A stretch of 64,000 nucleotides of DNA from Chloroflexaceae bacterium (GTDB lineage Bacteria > Chloroflexota > Chloroflexia > Chloroflexales > Chloroflexaceae). The position numbers and the translations under genes were made by a program. Below the pieces are notes generated by a model. It was not told the origin of the DNA. It did not search any database and worked only from the letters and a program-made list of their open reading frames with translations. The DNA is taken from NCBI GenBank assembly GCA_025057155.1, contig JANWYD010000020.1:1-64000 (forward strand), written 5' to 3'. This document shows positions 59,795-64,000 of the stretch, in pieces; positions within the stretch are counted from its first letter, which is position 1; every line of letters starts with the position of its first letter.

Positions 59795-60409
59795 CTAGCC
59801 GTCTCGCGAACCTTCAGGCGCAGTAAAAGGGAAGATTGGCCTGCCGAAATCGGTCAATTGCAGGTCAATCTCGTAGAGACCAGAACTATAGCGTCCCTGA
59901 TAGGGCATCCCCAGGCCCTGGACCAGGGCTATCATGCCGGCATTGTCGGCGTGGGTCAGCAGGATCATGTGGCGGAAGCCGCGAGCCATGGCCGTCTGCA
60001 CCAGGAGATCGAAGAGCTGGCGACCGATGCCTACCCCCTGATAATCGTCGCGGATGACAATCGAGGCTTCGCAGGCCGTCTCGTGTTCTTGCAGACGCGC
60101 GAAGCGAGCCACCGCGACAGCCTCCTCGCGGCCCTCTTCGTCCACTATGGCGATCAAGGCCGTTTCCCGCGCGGGGTCAATCGTCGCCAGACGGGCGGCC
60201 TCCTGACGCACCCGCGCCTCATCAACATCGTTGAGCGGCACAAAGAAGCGCCGGTAGCGCGTCTCCGGCGAGAGCCGGTAGAACAAGCGGATAAGCAACT
60301 CGGCGTCCGCGCGACGCATGTGCCGCACGCGCACCTCCCGGCCATCGCGGGCGCGCAGGGTCACGGACGCTTCCATATTCGGTTGGAACGGAGCGATAGA
60401 TCGGGTCAC
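59795..60409 (-). CDS. GNAT-family N-acetyltransferase
   Basis: 204 residues. Typical GNAT: 'VRVRHMRRADAELLIRLFYR', 'SPETRYRRFFVPLND' (pattern shared with the GNAT domain of protein acetyltransferases such as Pat), 'ASIVIRDDYQGVGIGRQLFDLLVQ' (acetyl-CoA loop 'QGVGIG') and 'LLTHADNAGMIALVQGLG'. Target unknown; the 'LSPETRYRRFF' motif suggests a protein-lysine acetyltransferase. Start GTG 60409 with GAGGAG very close upstream, or ATG 60376. Confidence 0.85.
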   Translation of the reverse strand: MTRSIAPFQPNMEASVTLRARDGREVRVRHMRRADAELLIRLFYRLSPETRYRRFFVPLNDVDEARVRQEAARLATIDPARETALIAIVDEEGREEAVAVARFARLQEHETACEASIVIRDDYQGVGIGRQLFDLLVQTAMARGFRHMILLTHADNAGMIALVQGLGMPYQGRYSSGLYEIDLQLTDFGRPIFPFTAPEGSRDG

Positions 60410-60488
60410 GCTCTCCTCGCAATTCAATCCACTGCAGGAAGGGTGTGGACAGGTCAGGCCCTTCCGCATGCTTTCAGAGGCAGAGGTC

Positions 60489-60510
60489 TGGAGAAACCAG
60501 GATTCTCCGC
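60489..60510. repeat. palindromic GGAGAAACC/GGATTCTCC repeat
   Basis: Diverged member of the family described at 11726, in the divergent gap between the GNAT gene and miaA. Confidence 0.55.
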
Positions 60511-60629
60511 ACTCTTCAACCAGCCGTACAGGGAATACAAAACCGCTTTCCTGGAAAGGCTATGCCCTCTCGGACATGCGGCGCCTGTCTCATGGTACAG
60601 TGTAACACGCTGGAGTTACACTGCACTGG

Positions 60630-61568
60630 ATGGTACACGGTTCCGTGAACAAGGTATTGCCCAACGCGCTGCCGCCGCTGATCGCCATTGTCGGGCCGAC
60701 CGCGGTTGGCAAGACGGCCCTGGCCATCGCGCTTGCGCGCCGGATCGGCGGCGAGGTCGTCTCCGCCGACTCACGCCAGATCTACCGGAAAATGGACATC
60801 GGCACGGCGAAGCCCACACTGGAGGAGCGGGCGGCCGTTCCGCACCATCTGATTGACATTCGCGACCCCGACGAGGAGTTCTCGCTGGCGACCTATCAAG
60901 AACTGGCAACGGAAGCCATCGCGGCCATTACGGGGCGCGGGCGCGTGCCATTGCTGGTCGGGGGCACGGGCCAGTACCTGGCGGCGGTGCTCGAGGGCTG
61001 GCAGATCCCCCGCGTTGCGCCACAGCCCGACCTGCGAGCGGCGCTGGAGCGCGAGGCTGCCGAAAGCGGCGCGGAGTCGCTCCATGCGCGCCTGGCTGCG
61101 GTTGACCCGCTGGCCGCGGCGCGCATCCCCGCCACCAACGTGCGCCGCGTGGTGCGCGCCCTGGAGGTGTACACGCTGACAGGCGAGCCGATTTCCGCGC
61201 AGCAGCGACGCGAGCCGCCGCCCTACCAGATCCGCACCATCTGGCTGACCCGCCCGCGCAATGAACTCTATGCCCGCGCCGACGCCCGGGTTGAAGCCAT
61301 GATCGCCGCCGGGCTGGTTGACGAGGTGGCGGGGTTGCTGGCCGCCGGCTACGGCTGGAACCTGCCGGCCATGTCGAGCCTGGGGTACATCCAGTTCCGC
61401 CCCTACTTCGAGGGCCGGGCCGGCCTGGCGGCATGCATCGAGCGGCTGAAGTTCGACACCCACGCCTTCATCCGGCGCCAGGCAGCCTGGTTCCGCCGGC
61501 TGCCCAAGGTGGAGGTCTGGACGACCGAGCACCCGGAGTGGCGGGAGACGGTCGATATTTCCTTGTAG
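60630..61568 (+). CDS. miaA: tRNA dimethylallyltransferase MiaA
   Basis: 312 residues. Adds an isopentenyl group to A37 of tRNAs reading UNN codons. Seen: P-loop 'AIVGPTAVGKTALAIALA', 'VVSADSRQIYRKMDIGTAKP', 'HHLIDIRDPDEEFSLATYQ', 'LLVGGTGQYLAAVLEGW', 'NVRRVVRALEVYTLTGEPIS', 'VDEVAGLLAAGYGWNLPAMSSLGY' and the C-terminal 'FIRRQAAWFRRLPKVEVW'. ATG 60630 with a weak ribosome-binding site. Monocistronic, divergent from the GNAT gene. Confidence 0.96.
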   Translation: MVHGSVNKVLPNALPPLIAIVGPTAVGKTALAIALARRIGGEVVSADSRQIYRKMDIGTAKPTLEERAAVPHHLIDIRDPDEEFSLATYQELATEAIAAITGRGRVPLLVGGTGQYLAAVLEGWQIPRVAPQPDLRAALEREAAESGAESLHARLAAVDPLAAARIPATNVRRVVRALEVYTLTGEPISAQQRREPPPYQIRTIWLTRPRNELYARADARVEAMIAAGLVDEVAGLLAAGYGWNLPAMSSLGYIQFRPYFEGRAGLAACIERLKFDTHAFIRRQAAWFRRLPKVEVWTTEHPEWRETVDISL

Positions 61569-61650
61569 GGCAACCCTGAGGGTTGCCCTACCGGCAACCT
61601 GAACCCCTCCGAATCTGGGTTCCCACTCTGCCTGGCCCCGCCATCCAGCA

Positions 61651-62430
61651 TCAAAAATCTAAAATCACCCGGTATTCACGCACCAGATGTTCGATGAAGC
61701 GCTCGGGGTCGCCCGTGGAGGCCATGCCGAGACGGGCGCGCAGATTGGCGGCCAGAGCGGCGGCAAGTTCTCTGCGAGGACCGGGGCCGAGCTGGTCGCG
61801 GCGGCGCAAAAAATCTTCCGCCAGCGCGTAGTCGGCGGGAGTGAGGAGGTGCAAATTGGGGAGCAGAGGGGTCGGCGGCGCTTCGGGGTCGCGCGGCGGC
61901 AGGGCAACCGGCGCCGCGCCACGGCTGAGATCGGCCAGAGTGATCGGCAATCCCTCGCGCACCACCAGCGTACCGGCTGCCAGATCGCCCAGCCGCCGCG
62001 CTCGCGAGTCGGCGAACATCACCAGAACGCCCAGACCATAGGCGAAGGGCAGAAAATCCACCGCGCGCACCAGATTCCGCACGGCTGAGGCGCTGAAATC
62101 AATCGGCCGGCCACCCTCGCGCAGCACCCGCAGCCCGAACAGCCGCTTGCCGGGCGTTTGCCCGGACCAGAGCAGTTCAAAGAACAGGTAGTAACCCCAG
62201 AGCAGCACAAACGCCAGAATGGCCCAGAGGGCATAAAACACCGAGCCAGCCCCGTCGATCGCCTGGTTGAGCGCGTTGAGCGACAGGGCCGACACGCCCA
62301 GGACGATCTGCAAGAGCAGGATCAGCAGGGTGTCAAGCGTCGCTGCCAGACAACGCGACGCGGCCCCGGCCACCCGGTAACTGATTGGCACAACTTCGGG
62401 GGTTTCGACGTAGTAGTGGAGCTGATCCAT
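61651..62430 (-). CDS. RDD-family membrane protein
   Basis: 259 residues. RDD domain with 'RVAGAASRCLAATLDTLLILLLQ' (Arg and Asp in the first helix), 'YYLFFELLWSGQTPGKRLFGLRVL' and a third helix 'FLPFAYGLGVLVMFADSRARRLGD'. The C-terminal about 80 residues are cytoplasmic and helical ('LLPNLHLLTPADYALAEDFLRR'), an extension seen in some RDD proteins. Possible ion or lipid role; function not established. ATG 62430 ('MDQLHYYVETPE'). Separated from the phosphatase gene by 70 bases on the same strand. Confidence 0.88.
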   Translation of the reverse strand: MDQLHYYVETPEVVPISYRVAGAASRCLAATLDTLLILLLQIVLGVSALSLNALNQAIDGAGSVFYALWAILAFVLLWGYYLFFELLWSGQTPGKRLFGLRVLREGGRPIDFSASAVRNLVRAVDFLPFAYGLGVLVMFADSRARRLGDLAAGTLVVREGLPITLADLSRGAAPVALPPRDPEAPPTPLLPNLHLLTPADYALAEDFLRRRDQLGPGPRRELAAALAANLRARLGMASTGDPERFIEHLVREYRVILDF

Positions 62431-62500
62431 AACGCAGCCCGGTAGGGGGAAGGTTGGGACAGTCGCGACTCTCCTCAGGGCAGAGCGCATAATAAGGTTC

Positions 62501-63178
62501 TCACAGTGCAGGAGGTTGCTCGGCATCATCGGGAGGAGCTGAGATCATCTCTGGATCGTGCGTCGCCTCCAGATGGGCCATATCGTTCACGACGACCGTG
62601 TCCCACCCCAGAGCGCCGATGCGCACCACACTGATGGACGTATTACCGATGTGCGGAAAGTGCTGGAACTCATCGCCGTCAAGACTCACCGCGTGGGACA
62701 GCAGGGCGCGGATGCAGCCGCCATGGGTGACAATACCGATAGTTGCGCCGGGATGCTCGGCGACGATCCGCTCAACGGTCGCAACCACACGCTGGCGCAT
62801 AGCGCGGATCGACTCGCCCCCGCCGCGGGGGATGTCCTCGCCCGCGGCGACGCGGGCGAAATCCTCAGGATAGAGGGCCTGCAACTCGGCGGTAGTGTGG
62901 CCGCTCCAGACGCCCAGGTCAATCTCGCGCAGGCCGCGGCTGAGGCGCACCGGCACCTTCAGGGCCGCGCTCACCTCCTGCGCGGTCTGCGCGGCTCGGG
63001 CAAGATCGCTGCTGTAGAGGGCCTCGAAGCGCACCCCCTCACGCACCAGGCGCAGGCCGAGCAACTGCGCCTGACGCCAGCCGACAGTGTTGAGCGGCAC
63101 ATCGGTGTGCCCCTGCCAGCGTCCGGTGAGGTTCCAGTCGGTTTCGCCGTGGCGGATCAGATAAACGGTCGTGTGCAT
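62501..63178 (-). CDS. histidine phosphatase (phosphoglycerate mutase-like)
   Basis: 225 residues. Branch 1 histidine phosphatase: catalytic His10 in 'YLIRHGETDWNLTGRWQG', 'YSSDLARAAQTAQ', 'LREIDLGVWSGHTTAELQA', and the second His in 'IGIVTHGGCIRALL'. Members include cofactor-dependent phosphoglycerate mutases, CobC/PhpB phosphatases and broad phosphatases; the 'GxWxGHT' pattern is closest to the CobC/PhoE type. ATG 63178 with AGGGAA upstream. Upstream of the RDD gene, possibly in one transcript. Confidence 0.92.
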   Translation of the reverse strand: MHTTVYLIRHGETDWNLTGRWQGHTDVPLNTVGWRQAQLLGLRLVREGVRFEALYSSDLARAAQTAQEVSAALKVPVRLSRGLREIDLGVWSGHTTAELQALYPEDFARVAAGEDIPRGGGESIRAMRQRVVATVERIVAEHPGATIGIVTHGGCIRALLSHAVSLDGDEFQHFPHIGNTSISVVRIGALGWDTVVVNDMAHLEATHDPEMISAPPDDAEQPPAL

Positions 63179-63219
63179 CGGGTGTTTCCCTGTGTCAAGC
63201 TGATGCAACAGACAGGAGC

Positions 63220-63228
63220 ATCATACCA
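63220..63228 (-). promoter_or_regulatory. extended -10 promoter for the histidine phosphatase
   Basis: On the minus strand TGG-TATGAT (63228-63220), 41 bases before the start codon. No clear -35. Confidence 0.5.
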
Positions 63229-63623
63229 TAGGTCCGGCAGCCAGAGCCTGGACAGCGTCTGCATCCGGCGGGGTGCGGGGCGACGCGACGCCTCGCGGAT
63301 GGTTGGGAGCGTGCCCCGGGGACGCGATGTGAAAATAGCCGAGAGCCAACAACCGGTGGCCGATTGTCCGCTGGCGGTGTTTTCATCGCGGGGGTGTGCG
63401 CGTAGCGAATGCGCGTCCGGCACCTGATCGTGGGGCATAAACTGTATGCGCGTCACCGCCACGTCTCACTCGGAGGCCATATACCGCAATCCAAAATCCA
63501 AAATCCCAAATGGTATAAGTCCCGGGTCGAGCAACAACCCTGGTTGACAGCACCTTCCCACCGGGAGTACGATACAGCACATCTCTACGGAGCGAATGCG
63601 CGTCTCGGGACGCGGAGCAGGCT
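63229..63623. other. divergent intergenic region with TTTTGGAT-family repeat
   Basis: About 395 bases without a gene. A CCAAAATCC run (63487-63515) belongs to the TTTTGGAT family in inverted orientation. Otherwise GC-rich sequence. No convincing promoter was found for the amidohydrolase gene. Confidence 0.45.
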
Positions 63624-64000
63624 ATGGGTTCAGTTCTGGTTCTCTACAACGGTCCAATCTACACCTTCACTGCCGAGGCGCCTACCGCGCAGGCGCTGGC
63701 CATTCGTGACGGGCGCATCTACGCGGTGGGCAGCGTCGGGCGGGTACAGGCGGCAGTTGCCGGTCTGCGCGGCGATACGCTCAATTTGCAGGGCCGCGCG
63801 GTGGTGCCGGCGCTCACCGACGCGCATGTGCATATCACCCTGCAGGGCCTGGCGAGCATGGAGGTGCGACTGGCGGGGGTGACCAGCCTGGAGGAGGCCC
63901 TCGCCATCATTGCCGACCGGGCCGTTACTCTTCCAGCGGGGGCCTGGCTGCGCGGCAGCGGCTGGGATCACGTGGTCTGGGGCCGCCGCTGGCCCACCCG
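63624..64000 (+). CDS. amidohydrolase family protein (YtcJ-like), 5' part, cut by the window edge
   Basis: About 125 residues visible. The N-terminal beta domain 'VLVLYNGPIYTFTAEAPTAQ' and 'ALAIRDGRIYAVGSVG' leads into the barrel at 'GRAVVPALTDAHVHITLQG', which carries the metal-binding His-x-His of amidohydrolases. 'ITLQGLASMEVRLAGVTSLEEAL' and 'WLRGSGWDHVVWG' match the Amidohydro_3 (YtcJ/exoenzyme-type) group. It would hydrolyse an amide or carbamate-like bond; substrate unknown. ATG 63624 with GGAGCAGG upstream. Confidence 0.85.
   Translation, partial: MGSVLVLYNGPIYTFTAEAPTAQALAIRDGRIYAVGSVGRVQAAVAGLRGDTLNLQGRAVVPALTDAHVHITLQGLASMEVRLAGVTSLEEALAIIADRAVTLPAGAWLRGSGWDHVVWGRRWPT

Overview
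The window is a high-GC bacterial chromosome segment with short operons on both strands. Organism assignment is inference. Lipoproteins with Pro/Thr/Ser-rich linkers after the lipobox, pre-peptidase C-terminal (PPC) domain secreted proteins, a CrtQ/HpnB/CruC-like glycosyltransferase, NACHT and CHAT proteins, an MshC-like cysteine ligase and dense interspersed palindromic intergenic repeats together fit Chloroflexota, probably class Chloroflexia (Roseiflexus/Chloroflexus relatives). No rRNA is present to confirm this.

Layout. 1-1.5 kb: a decayed ISAs1-type insertion sequence. 1.9-9 kb: ribosomal protein L25, a glycosyltransferase, a large sensor kinase, the RNase P RNA gene (rnpB, minus strand), and an aminotransferase/MOSC pair. 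9-24 kb: an Na/Pi-type transporter, an S41 protease, tRNA-Leu and tRNA-Pro, an SH3 lipoprotein, a SpoIIE phosphatase, a CysRS/MshC-like ligase, a peptide-binding lipoprotein, a class A PBP, pheT and two overlapping small unknowns.

24.5-34.2 kb is the most unusual block. All genes point the same way: an orphan mraZ behind a near-consensus promoter, a 72-residue protein, a NACHT NTPase fused to a formylglycine-generating-enzyme-like (FGE) domain, a CHAT caspase-like protease, a cytosolic amidase with an internal decayed duplicate, an FtsZ-family GTPase, and a 287-residue protein with the features of a bacterial gasdermin. The 72-aa, NACHT and CHAT genes are joined by ATGA overlaps, and amidase and FtsZ overlap by 8 bases. 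I read this as a candidate pyroptosis-like immune locus: sensor NTPase, then protease, then pore, with cell-wall and division proteins added.

34.5-45 kb: envelope and information genes (membrane protein, methyltransferase, Eis-like acetyltransferase, glycosyltransferase, MurJ, S20, HolA, an apparently inactive M28-like membrane protein, a PPC-domain secreted protein). 45.6-47.5 kb: an aromatic operon (chorismate mutase then DAHP synthase). It is preceded by what looks like a complete attenuator: promoter, 27-codon leader peptide with Phe/Tyr-rich codons, mutually exclusive antiterminator and terminator-type hairpins. 47.5-64 kb: an ANTAR regulator, a PhoR/PhoB-type two-component pair, tRNA-Pro(TGG), a deacetylase-hisH-hisA operon, a coiled-coil protein, RNA-modification genes (THUMP-type methyltransferase, trmD, miaA), hydrolases, a GNAT acetyltransferase, an RDD protein, a phosphatase and the 5' end of an amidohydrolase.

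Gaps are filled by at least four recurring repeat families: a GGGGAAACC/GGTTTCCCC palindrome, TTTTGGAT heptad runs, CTCACCCTCCCC inverted elements, and a CCAATTCCCGTTG element. No CRISPR array, rRNA, reverse transcriptase or phage module was seen.
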